Assembly (NCBI GenBank): GCA_027382625.1
Contig: JAJKFJ010021476.1
Location: 1-64,000, forward strand
Reading direction: 5' to 3'
Length of the DNA stretch: 64,000 bases
DNA from: Tetmemena sp. SeJ-2015
Lineage: Eukaryota > Ciliophora > Spirotrichea > Sporadotrichida > Oxytrichidae
Under the pieces are notes generated by a model that had not been told where the DNA came from, did no database searches, and worked only from the letters and a program-made list of their open reading frames with translations. A program made the translations under genes and the position numbers. Positions within the stretch are counted from its first letter, which is position 1. Every line of letters starts with the position of its first letter. Positions 54,901 to 64,000 of the stretch are shown in pieces.

Positions 54901-57900
54901 ATCTTTTTATTTTTAACTTAGTTAAAAAGTAAATTAAAATCTTAATTAGAAGTAACCTCCTGCTGGAAAAGCCTAAAATTAATACATTAAGAGGAGAAGT
55001 AGCACTATCATTAGTTTGTGGAATATTTTTGTCTGAATTGTGATGATTAGATTGTGAAAAAGCCACCCAATCGTAGTGAGAGAACCCCTATCTCACTTTT
55101 CTCTATCTGGATAAATTTCTCTCTCAACAGTAACAGATGGATTTATTATTAAAGTACAAAAAGCTCTACATCAAATTCTTCTCAAAGAATTCGTAATCGC
55201 TATTTATATAATAAAATAGTTGGATCTTACAGACCTTTCAATCTCAACATTAACGCTGTCTGTGAATTCCCCACCATCAACTCGAACTTCAGGAATGTAT
55301 TCATGGCTTAAAAGAAAGTAAGTTATTATCCCAAGCCCCTGATAGTTACTTAAGCAAATGCTTTGTGGTCTCAGAAAGCGTATTCGACTTCGGACCTCTC
55401 CTTATTGGTAAAGATATAATAATTCTCTTCCTCTCTCTATAAATAGTAAAAGAGAAACACTGACGAGGTTTTGAAAAGAGTGAACTCAAGTGTGCTCTAA
55501 ATCTCAAATAATGGAAAGTACGATGTTCAAGCCACTTTCTGTTTGAGAAGTTCCCTTCCAGTCGAGGAAGGTGGCACTGGAGAGAAGAGCCCCTTCATCC
55601 TCGAGCCAGACCAAATGGATCTGAAGATTGATGAGACTAAGAACCTAACTGTCTATGCTTTCCCTGACCAAGCTAAGCTCTACAAAGACGAGATCATCTG
55701 CTTGATAAAGGATAATCCCAATCCAGTAATCTTCAGCATTCAATGCTTGGGTGCAAAGCCAGTAGTAGAGGTAGACCAAGATGTAGTTGAGTTTGATAGA
55801 CTCTTACTAGAGAAGAAGATGACTAAGACTCTGACTCTCAAGAATGTCACCTCAATCCCTGTGTAATGGAAGCTCTCAGGAGTTGCTGAGCTGCCTGAAG
55901 AGTTCCAAGTCTCCAAGACTAATGGAATGATCAAGCCCTGCAAAGAAGAAGTGGTTGAGATCACATTCACAGCCAAAGCTGAGAAGAAGTTCCTTCAGAA
56001 GATCATCCTAGAGGTCGAAGATACTGATTCAATAGTCTAGTAAGTGTGTGTGATGTAAAGTTAGTTGTATCAAGCAGGAAAACAAAGCCATAGAAATCAA
56101 GGCAGAGGCGTTCAAGATATCCCTGGACATTAAGTTAGCCACGACTAAATCCTAGACTATGAAGCAGTGAGAGTAGGAGAGCCAAAGGAGAACAAGTTGT
56201 TCATGAAGAACATCGGCATGTACCCAGTCAAATACAACTTCACCATGAAGAAGAAGCAGACAAGAGAGATATTCACAATTGATCCCATGGAAGGTGAACT
56301 GTAGCCTAATGAGGAGAAGAATGTAGTCATCAAGTTCATGTCTCAAAAGGAGATCAAGCTTCTTTAAAAATAGAAGAATACCTCAGACATAGATAAGAGA
56401 GTATAAGAAATAAGTTCGCCATTTGTGACTTCAAAGATGAGGATAAGAAGCATGAACCAGCGAAGGCACCCCAAAGGGTAAAGATGCTAAGGGCAAGGAT
56501 GCTCCACCAGAAGGAGGATAAAAATTAATATTTTCATCAATAGTGCAGCATTGATCATTTCTTAAACCTTCAAGGCTAAATGCAAAAGAAAGGTTCAAGA
56601 TTATGAATCCAAAAAAATAGATTGCACAGTTAAATTTGCAGTCAAGCCTAGATCATAAAGCAAGAGTGAAGGCTTTGCATTCGATGTCAAGCCTGATGTG
56701 CTCTAAATTGAGCCTCATAAGCACAAATACTAACTATCTTCTATCCTATTTAAATACTATATAAATAATTATTCCAAGCAAATATCTTTAGATTTATAGA
56801 AAATGAAATGATATTTCATTTTAAATTTTTTTTTAAATTAAATAAATCCTACTAGTATGATGACCTATGGAGGCATATTTGAAGCAACTGTGGATTATTT
56901 CCCTTCCCCAACTCTCTAAGTTGAGAAGCCCAGAGAAATGGAAGCTGATGGAACTCCTCTTCTAAAGTTCAGAAAGACTAGAATCGGTAGAGAATCAGGC
57001 AATTTATTATTATCTATAGTCTTGAAGAATGAAGGAAATATTTCTCATTTGTTCTACTGCTAAATTATTATCAAAATATTTTATAGAATTTTATTAAAAG
57101 TAAAGTAAAGTAAAATTTTAAATTTAATTAAAATATTTCTTAAAATGAAGACTTATCGTTTTCTGAGATTAAGACGTTATCAGATGATTATTTCCCAGAT
57201 TCTGATATAGATTTTAGAAATTGAAGATGACTTCTCCAGAATCCTCATAAAAGTAACTGATGAATTTAATTTGTGGATGAATGATTAGAAAATTAATAAG
57301 AGTACAACTTAAATAAGTATCAATAATAGCATTGAGATACTCATTCTCCTTGTAGGTTAATTAAAATTAGATTTTACAATTTTCTGATATGATTTCTAGT
57401 ATTTAATTAAAATATGAAATATTTAAGGTAGTAAATCCATGGAGGAAGACCTCTGGTTGAAATTATCATTCTACCAGTCTGAAGAAATTAATATCTCTTC
57501 CCTTTATAAATAGAGACAAGAGTAGATCTTCCAAGGAAGAATCCAGAGCAAGAATCAGACTCAGTGCTGATAGTTGGATTGATGACCCATTCTCTATCCT
57601 CTGTATTTTAGATGGGAACAGTCTGCTTCTGAATCTTTCTCACTTGAGTTTAGAAATTGAGGGTCTGAGTTTGTGAAAGATCCTACTCAATGCATTTACC
57701 CATCATACTCAAGAATAGAGGCTCACCTCCCTTTATCAAAATATACGGGTCAGCTAGTGTGGGGTGGAATGTTACTTCCAAGTCCAGATTGGAGTTAGGA
57801 TTCACATATCCACTCTTCTGGGTTTATGGTGAAGTACCTTATTAAATTTTGATACTTGCTATCCCATTTGAAGTAGGCCTTGATTAAAATTTTAAATAGA

Positions 57901-60900
57901 AATTATATTAAATTATTGACGTCTCCGAAGTTAGAGAGCTGTAGCAACTTTGTCAATCTACTTCCTTTGACAACAATTATATTTTTTAGAACTTCATCCA
58001 TGAGTTTGAGTTCTATTCCATGAGATACTCCAGTTTATGGTTTCTTAAAAAATTGAGTTATCCTTGATACTGAGCATGATGTCCATGTTGAAGTTTGTTA
58101 CAAATATTTTAGCATTTTACAGATTAAGCATAAATAATTCTGCAACATTACTTGCTCTGAGGAAAGACTCCCACTAAATATGACTGGACAGGGAAAAGGA
58201 CCCTAAGCTTAACTGTCAATAACAGAAATGGACATTGGAGACATATTCGTCAACTATCAGAATGAGTTTGACAGATGTAATAAGGGTTTTAAGTTTGAAT
58301 TTTCTGAAACGTTCAGGTTTGCCCTTGAGGGAAGCTTTTTAATTTTACTTTGGCAGTGCCTATAAAGGCGGAATGCCTAGTTATTTATTAAATTATTCCT
58401 TGAATACGAGACTTGCTTCTTTAGTAATGGTTTAATGAGATCGAAGTTGTGTGCAATGCTGAAGAATAAGTAAGGTATAACTTCGGGATAACTTTGCAAA
58501 GACAATCTGAACTTGGTTGAGTTTGTAAGTATCAGTTAGAAATGCTTCAAGGTGAGGTCTGCTTCCCTATTATATTCTATCTCAAAGAGAATATCTGAAT
58601 GACACCTCCAAAAAGAAGTATCTCACTTTAACCAACATTTCTGAAATGCCTGTGAACTATGATTACTAAATGATGATGATGATCTTGATGCCTGGACAAA
58701 CTGAGACTAGCATAATATATTCACTTACTATGCAGGCCATGGACTTACCTACAACGGTATAGCTGTCTGCAGTGTGGATGGAGAAAAAAACTCATGATTT
58801 CTTTAGACTATGAAGTTCCTATAGTCGGAGAGTCGAGCTTTGTACAACACAAGCTCTCTGTAACTGAATTAGATTACGGAGAAATCCCATACAATGAGTC
58901 TTCCTCGAAAGAATATGATAAGCTAAATTTTGAAAGTGCCATTCAAGTTCAATGTCAATCTATCTACTGTTTCAAACACAAACTAAGTTATTCTTTATTA
59001 CAACATCGATGAGATGTTCCTTGTTGAATGTTAATTGTGATTTTTTATTTTGTAAGATAAATTTGTAATAAAAATCCTATGGATCAACCAATCGAAGTAT
59101 ACTCCCTTGATTTCGATAGGCAGTATCTTGAAGAATAGTAAATAGTAATTAATGAAAATAGTCACTATATTTAAATCCTGAAACTGCAAAATTGGGTCCA
59201 GTTATATATAGGAGCTAAGTACAGAGATTGGGATGACACCAATCATAGATAAGGAATAACTAGAAGAAAAGGTAGAGGAGATAGTAATCGATATGAGCGA
59301 AGATCCATCTATGGAATTGATCGAGACCATTCCAGAAATCGAATACTCTAAGGTGGACGGAACTGACAAGAATGTCCCTCTCAAGACTTCTAAATCCATT
59401 TGTTAGTGAAATATGATTGCCAAGTTAACCATATCGACTTCAAGCCGACTCTCTTCAAAATTTATAAGCTTCAAGATCATACAAGTTCACAATCAAGAAC
59501 ACCTCTCTTATCACTTTGAACTATAACTTCAAGATCGTCAATAGTGAGACATATATTCAATTCTTAGATGCTGGTCCATACAGTATAATTCCAAAGAAGG
59601 GAGCAATTTCAGCTGGCTGTGATGATAATTTCATTGTCAAGTTTTCACCAGTAGAAATTGAATTAATCATAACTATTCGTTCTCCAGAATCCTCTCTGGT
59701 AACATTGAGAACTTATCTCCAGATCAGAAACCTCTCATTATTGAATGCAATGGAGTAGCTTATTAAATTTAATGTTCACTAACTAACCAATTATCCACTT
59801 CGAGTTACCACCTAACACCTACAAGGAAAGAAAGGAGAAGGACATGATTCCTGTGGACTCTAAGTACAAGATCATAGAGTTCGAATCACTTGGAACTAAT
59901 ATCAAGAACACTAAGAGATTCATGGCTGTTAACCCTACGAGTCAAGGATATGAATTCGAATGGGAAGAAGTAGCTGAAGATAACAAGAAGCTGAAGCCTA
60001 TGTTTAGATGCGCCACTCCAAAAGGATCTATATTGAGTGGAAAGAAATACGAAATGATCTTTGAATATACCCCTGATAATGTTGGAGAGCATGAGATAAA
60101 TATTAAGAATTAATTTAAACTGGAAAAATCAAGTTTGGACCTCTTCTTTTGGAGGGAAAGAACAGGGAAGTTGTGAATATCATCAATCAAGAACTTATAC
60201 CCTTCAGTTTCAATTTCACCAAGGATAGTGTAAGAGGAAGCCCAGACTTGTTTACATTATAAAGTAACTGTTCCTCCTCAGTCTTAGATTCCTATTGAGA
60301 TCCTATTCCAGCCAAATTTCTTCAATCTACATATCATTTATGAACAGAGTCTAGGTGCAGTCTGAGCCTTACAAGTTCGATTTTGGAGACTTCTTTATCA
60401 ATGAGAAAAAGAACAAGGTCGTTTATCTTCAAAGCTCAATTCATGTGAAGTATTTTTGGAAGAGATAAATAAACAAGTATATAACTATCACCCCTGAAAC
60501 AGGAACAGTTATGAAGGGATCTGAAGTCTCATTTGAAATCACCTATCTTCCAATCGCCGAACATCAACTGAAGAACTATAAGCTCTCACTGAACATTGTC
60601 AGTGGCCCTAAATATGACTTCTTACTTAACGGAAATGCCAGAAAGCCTTCTAAATACACTATAGACTTCGGCCATGCTTTGTCATGAGATCCTGAAAATT
60701 TTAAATTTTCGAAAAGAAGCCCTATCTTGATAGAAGAATAAACTTATCGAGACTTTGGAGTAGTTTCAGTTGGAGGTGATATAAATTGTTCAAGAAATGT
60801 CAAGTCACATTCACTCAATTAGAGTATTCTAGCTTTTCGTTAGATATAACCCTAAAAACAGAATGCCAAACTTCAACATAGATATTTGAAGTTCTTGCCT

Positions 60901-63900
60901 TCGGTAGTGTTGTCAAAATAGAACTCTTGATATTATCATTAAATCTACTCTTGTGGTTCCAGCAAAGCAAACTGCTCAATTTGAGATATCTTACATCCCT
61001 ATTAGGTTTTTAGAATGCAGCAGACTCAGTATGATGCGCATAACCAGATTTTAATAAAAGTTCTTCCCACTTCCCAATGGAACTGCTCTTCTTTACAAGC
61101 TCAATGGTATCGCAACTGAACCTAATATTCTATAAGCCTCCTTCAAGAAACTGTAGTCGCCAAGAAGTCTAAGTTCATAGTTGTGCCAGTTAAGAATTGG
61201 TTGAAGCAAGATTAAAGATTCAAGGTAACTTGGAACATTGAGGGTGATGTTGATCCTACTGTAATTCATGAGTAAATATGCTTTAGATTTAGATTGGTGA
61301 ATCAAGCAAAGACTTTAAGCTCAACTTCTAAAAATATGTATTGGAACCTACAAATTCTCTATCACATTCAAAAATGAAGAGCTCTGGCGAATACTTACTT
61401 TAAGAAAATTTCTAACCATTTAGAACCTGATCTAATAGAGAAAATTGAACTCGCAAGCGCAATTAGAGAGTCAATTAGCAAAGTAATCACCATTGAAAAC
61501 CCAACTGATAACGAAGTCACTATTCTCAAGAGCTAGTTCATTTATCAAAATGAGTATATAGATGTCACACCTGACACTCTTAAGATACCTCCCAAATCTG
61601 AAAGAGGCTTTGAAATCATCAAATTTAATATTCTTAACTAGATTGAGCAAGAGATTGATTTCGTTCTGAAGAACCCAGCACTTGGAGATTACAAGTACAA
61701 GCTTTTGTTGAAGAGTAAAGCTCAAAGATCTTTGCTCAAGTATTTATAAGACCTTGTTCAAGCATTCAAGTTAACTAATTTAAAGCCATCTAACTACACA
61801 GTCAAGGTTGAAAAACTAGACTAACCAGGAGGATAGAGCGAATTTAAGAATAAATTGGTCGCTCAAGTATCAGCTCCCGCAGCTGACTCTAGTAGTTATT
61901 ATTTAGCAAATGTCAGATACGAACCATTCACTATCGGTGACAGCAGAGCTATTCTCAAGCTTAATAGCCCAGAAGGTATGGAATACACTTGCTTGCTATA
62001 TGGAAAGTCCAATTATATTTGTTATTCCACAGGTATGTTACTATCAATTTTTATAATGTTATAGGGACCTATTAAATGCGTACCAGGAGCCAAGCCTATT
62101 CAAATCGACTTCAAGAATTCTTATCATATTTTATTTTTAATCCTCTCAACGAGAAATGCGAGTTCCAAATTACCTTCGACAACCCTAACTTCTCGCTTGC
62201 CTCTAAGCTTCCCGGACCTATCGATGTAAGAATCCTATCCGATTTATCTAACATATTTTTTAGCCTGGCAAAATATCAAATATCCTTATTAAGTACGATG
62301 CTAAGCCAGATCTTCCTCAGACTGGTAGAAATAAAATTCTCTAGATTTTATATCCCTATATTTTAATTAATGCAATTTGCCTCTTAGAATTCCTGGAACT
62401 CATTGATATTTGCGATGAGCAGATTGCTGCCTTGAATAAGGATCTTATTTGATCTTTATCATTTTAAACTTTCCCATTCTCTCTAAGGAGATCTTAGTTG
62501 AGATGAATTTCTTTCAGCATTAATTAGATGTATATATTTTATAAGTTTGTGGAAGACATTAACAACTTCTTTGAGTTATTTTTATAAGATTTCCCTGCCT
62601 GCTGAAGGTGGAGATCTTGAATAGCCAGTGGACCAAATGTCCCCAGAGAGTCAAATACAATACGGCAAGAGAATCATAAAACGCTCTTTAATAACACATA
62701 TTAGGCCAGACCCAGATAAAGAACCACTCCCACCTCCAGTCATTCATTAGATTGTGAAAATTAATATTAATTTGTTCACTTAACTAATTATTGGTAAAGA
62801 CCCGGAAAAGAGAAACATAACTTAATTTTTATATTAGATAATGAATTTTGCATTTATATTTATACGATCAAGCTTCGAACATCGAAGAATACCTCATAGA
62901 TGGCAATTAAGAATTGATCAGTGTCACCTTCAAGGCATTTTAAAATAGTTAATATAGAATGAAGGATCTATTGCGCTACTGCTAGAATTAATATTTCATT
63001 TAAGACACTATTACACCCAAGACCTATCAACAAAATACAAAAGACAATCTTTTTTATTAAAAAAATATACTGTTATTAAGCCGACTCTCATGTACGCTTC
63101 AATCTAAATAATTTCCTTGGTTTAATGTCAATAGTGATACTGGAATCTTAGATGCATTTATATAGAAATTCTTATTTTCTTTCTCTTGTTCTTAATGTGA
63201 AAGGAGAGGGATTATCAAAAGCTTTAAATTTGTAACAGAGTCTAGTCTGATTTTATCTTCAAAACAACGGAGAGTTCAACTTTGACTTCGTTTGGAAGTT
63301 TATTAAAGAAAGCCTGGAATGAAGCTGAACTTCAATACCTTTGACTTCGCTTTATTTGCAAATATGAGATAGCCTATGCCTAAGAAGACAGTTCATTAAA
63401 ATAAGATCATAGGTTGAAAAAAATAACTCTAAATTTGTGAGTGCTGGAGATAATCAACTTGGACAATAGCGCCATCGCAGTTGAAACAAATTTCGAAATT
63501 CAATCAACTATATTACTAACTCATTCTTTGATTTTCTATCTTGATGTTTAGCTTGCCCCTGGGTAGGTATTAGTGCCCTCAACTAAAGAGAACCCAATAA
63601 AGTTAGAGATCCCAATAATCTTCACTCCAAGAGAAATCAAGAAGTACCAAGAGACCATTAGCTTCGAATTCAATAACCTCTACTCAATTGACGTCACAAT
63701 CACAGGAGAGGGTATTCCTATGCTTCTAGAGCTCGTAGATCCTATACATATAATTGAGATCATCATAGTAGACTTTGAGATGTAATATTTGTTCAAAGGT
63801 GATGTTACTAGAACTATCCCCTTAGTTAATAAGAGCAAGAAACCAGTCACCTTCCAACTCTTGCCTAGTTCAGATGATCAGTTCAAGAAATGCACACTTA

Positions 63901-64000
63901 TAAATTCACTCCAGATAAAGAGCTCACTCTCAAGCCAAGAGAGACTTGATATGCAATTAAGTTAGATATAACAATTAGATCAAGGATAACGAGTAGAAGT
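51822..64000. CDS. HYDIN: scrambled germline HYDIN gene (whole locus, continues past window)
   Basis: HYDIN is a ~5000-residue protein of the ciliary central pair C2b projection, built of many ASH/MSP beta-sandwich domains. Here its coding segments lie on both strands and out of order: minus-strand MDSs at 51822-54700, plus-strand MDSs at 55245-62406, an inverted block at ~57560-58010, and a plus-strand block at 63307-64000 beyond the terminal stop. The order was read against what I recall of the human protein. Clear matches include VFDFGPLLIGK, NPMDQPIEVYSLDFDRQYL, HESYWIFKIPSEK, NLICNVKRKDRPLVLN, LEVTFHPTLADPYI, FFPLPNGTALLYKLNG, VPVKNWLKQDQRFKV and KNPALGDYKYKLLLK. The 3' end is RIPGTH at TGA 62404-62406. 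Both arms run N- to C-terminal outward from a hinge at 54.7-55.2 kb. The 5' end was not identified and some MDSs must lie outside the window. Confidence 0.93.
51991..52041 (-). other. HYDIN: HYDIN MDS, inverted; pointers CCAGACT (in) and AACTGTTCC (out)
   Basis: 51-bp MDS. It enters at AGTCTGG 52035-52041 (CCAGACT 60242-60248) and leaves at GGAACAGTT 51991-51999 (AACTGTTCC 60266-60274). The join reads LKVTPIQGTVPPQSQIPIEI. One T must be dropped from the T6 run to keep frame through DYGDFLKV. Confidence 0.9.
52061..52168 (-). other. HYDIN: HYDIN MDS, inverted; pointers GAGAGCATGAG (in) and AAACTGGAA (out)
   Basis: 108 bp. It enters at CTCATGCTCTC 52158-52168 (GAGAGCATGAG 60085-60095) and leaves at TTCCAGTTT 52061-52069 (AAACTGGAA 60117-60125). 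The joins read TPDNVGEHESYWIFKIPSEK and NVLFETGKIKFGPLLLEGK with no correction. Confidence 0.95.
52169..54700 (-). other. HYDIN: HYDIN left arm, further inverted MDSs (borders not solved)
   Basis: Minus-strand reading from the hinge outward: QLLVPIFGESHNDNVYL, EPTSITLYSHQYYQIVNKSS, VPVEFSWRAFATEREENEKK and EEAEERMILEESNLEESMAE (~54240-54600, an N-terminal ASH domain). Next is a Lys/Glu-rich helix KPPSKEEVERLKKEEEERKR (~53700-53870). Then come FPRFIIEGEVSYFPDCNNGD and KDEFKFYPSVGHIKAGTSKQ (~52370-52550), and FPRMIMKQREDEERKRKEE (~52270). Matching partners on the plus arm exist in sequence order but their pointers were not all identified. Confidence 0.8.
54701..55244. other. hinge between inverted HYDIN arms
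   Basis: About 540 bp where strand of coding flips from minus to plus. No frame supports coding. Probably a germline-limited loop at the inversion point. Confidence 0.6.
55245..60095 (+). other. HYDIN: HYDIN right arm, plus-strand MDSs up to pointer GAGAGCATGAG
   Basis: Plus strand (excluding the inverted block): FNLNINAVCEFPTINSNFRN and ESVFDFGPLLIGK (~55250-55410), then KSPFILEPDQMDLKIDETKN, DQAKLYKDEIICLIKDNPNP and VEFDRLLLEKKMTKTLTLKN (~55570-55860). VRVGEPKENKLFMKNIGMYP lies at ~56165, and RLPLNMTGQGKGPQAQLSIT and EMDIGDIFVNYQNEFDRCNK at ~58150-58280. LDYEVPIVGESSF is at ~58800, KNPMDQPIEVYSLDFDRQYL at ~59070, YKFTIKNTSLITLNYNFKIV at ~59480, and VDSKYKIIEFESLGTNIKNT at ~59855. All are ASH/MSP strands in human-like order. 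It contains IES and unsolved junctions to the minus arm. Confidence 0.88.
57560..58010 (-). other. HYDIN: inverted HYDIN block inside the plus arm
   Basis: Minus-strand reading MDEVLKNIIVVKGSRLTKLL, QLSNFGDV, AYFKWDSKYQ, YFTINPEE, GYVNPNSNLDLEVTFHPTLA, LIKGGEPLFLSMMGKCIEQD and QTQVRKIQKQTVPIQNTEDR EWVINP. This matches the late HYDIN region GARFKWD...EEGYI...EVTYHPTEVG...CQVRSKHTQTILLSN of human. It should precede FFPLPNGTALLYKLNG (61060, plus) in the mature gene. Pointers at its borders were not resolved. Confidence 0.88.
60117..60248 (+). other. HYDIN: HYDIN MDS between AAACTGGAA and CCAGACT
   Basis: 132 bp, reads TGKIKFGPLLLEGKNREVVN IINQELIPFSFNFTKD. Flanked in the germline by 21 bp and 17 bp spacers only. 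Confidence 0.93.
60266..60316 (+). other. HYDIN: HYDIN MDS between AACTGTTCC and CAGCCAAA
   Basis: 51 bp, reads TVPPQSQIPIEILFQP. One of the shortest segments in the chain, between 17-bp and 26-bp spacers. Confidence 0.93.
60343..60648 (+). other. HYDIN: HYDIN MDS between AACAGAGTCT and AGAAAGCCT
   Basis: 306 bp, reads QSEPYKFDFGDFFINEKKNK, ITITPETGTVMKGSEVSFEI and LNIVSGPKYDFLLNGNARKP. The outgoing pointer AGAAAGCCT (60640-60648) matches 63307-63315. Confidence 0.93.
60700..62406 (+). other. HYDIN: HYDIN C-terminal MDS block with stop codon
   Basis: Plus strand: FFPLPNGTALLYKLNGIATE (61060), KFIVVPVKNWLKQDQRFKVT (61180) and SKDFKLNF (61290), then ENPTDNEVTILKSQFIYQNE (61495) and LKNPALGDYKYKLLLKSKAQ (61670). 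The last parts are NVRYEPFTIGDSRAILKLNS (61915), NPLNEKCEFQITFDNPNFSL (62140) and ISNILIKYDAKPDLPQTGRN (62275). The end is RIPGTH, TGA 62404-62406. Collinear with the C-terminus of human HYDIN. Confidence 0.88.
62116..62138 (+). other. IES in HYDIN, pointer AAT
   Basis: AAT at 62116-62118 and 62139-62141; 23 bp removed (2 mod 3) gives PIQIDFKNPLNEKCEFQITF. Confidence 0.8.
62407..63306. other. region beyond the HYDIN stop, unsolved coding fragments
   Basis: Short protein-like stretches occur, for example QMSPESQIQYGKRIIKRS and IRPDPDKEPLPPPVIHQIVK (~62640-62760) and LQNNGEFNFDFVWKF (~63255). They are probably further displaced HYDIN MDSs, separated by AT-rich spacers; pointers were not identified. 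Confidence 0.5.
63307..64000 (+). other. HYDIN: displaced HYDIN MDS block, pointer AGAAAGCCT, runs off the window
   Basis: It enters at AGAAAGCCT 63307-63315. The join reads LNGNARKPGMKLNFNTFDFA, then LFANMRQPMPKKTVH and LEIINLDNSAIAVETNFEIQ. It continues as KLEIPIIFTPREIKKYQETI, SFEFNNLYSIDVTITGEG, LLELVDP and LVNKSKKPVTFQLLPSSDDQ. Matches human HYDIN ...HFSFTSYNFG...LVVTNKEETPMS...LEIPITFYPRESINYQE...LDPANRIV. Lies 3' of the terminal stop codon in germline order. Confidence 0.92.

Noticed and set aside
54712..54921. Hydrophobic ORF in the HYDIN hinge
   Set aside because: No support from homology or codon use; lies in the AT-rich loop between inverted arms.

Overview
This window reads as germline (micronuclear) DNA of a hypotrich-type spirotrich ciliate (the Oxytricha/Stylonychia/Tetmemena group is my inference). 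TAA and TAG fall freely inside conserved protein motifs, where glutamine is tolerated, while recognisable C-termini end at TGA. That is the UAA/UAG = Gln, UGA = stop code. Many genes sit on one long molecule without telomeres. Coding regions are interrupted by short AT-rich segments that lack intron borders but lie between exact direct repeats (pointers); removing one repeat copy plus the segment restores frame and conserved motifs. These are internal eliminated sequences (IESs). Conventional GT...AG introns also occur.

Layout: 1-1355 AT-rich, no gene; 1356-2078 (-) small membrane protein; 2453-5742 (-) glucosidase II alpha (GH31); 6075-7138 (-) phosphatase-inhibitor-2-like; 7499-8561 (+) two-TM protein; 9090-12438 (+) ATG4; 12715-14419 (+) B-box/kelch protein; 14888-23511 (+) P4-ATPase flippase with an internal partial duplication; 23827-27628 (-) disordered coiled-coil protein; 27854-29818 (+) RING/TRAF zinc-finger protein; 29957-32900 (+) LRR-coiled-coil protein with ten IESs, one a 588-bp palindromic element; 33146-40268 (-) one or two low-complexity proteins holding a 616-bp foldback element; 40537-45154 (+) two Old-Yellow-Enzyme paralogues and decayed partial copies; 45572-49810 (-) and 49905-51380 (+) coiled-coil proteins; 51822-64000 a scrambled HYDIN gene.

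The main discovery is the HYDIN locus. Its coding segments (MDSs) alternate between a minus-strand arm (51.8-54.7 kb) and a plus-strand arm (55.2-62.4 kb), with a further inverted block at 57.6-58.0 kb and a displaced block beyond the stop codon at 63.3-64.0 kb. Seven consecutive junctions can be solved by eye with exact 7-11 bp pointers. Apart from one homopolymer indel, each joins in frame and gives the HYDIN domain order. This is an odd-even zigzag across an inversion.

Many single-base frame breaks lie in homopolymers, and some stretches are indel-rich copies of neighbouring sequence (19.6-20.4, 42.2-42.6, 43.6-44.0 kb). These may be local consensus errors of a long-read assembly, or real decay. 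Exon borders are given only where sequence supports them. Most gene coordinates are outer limits including introns and IESs.
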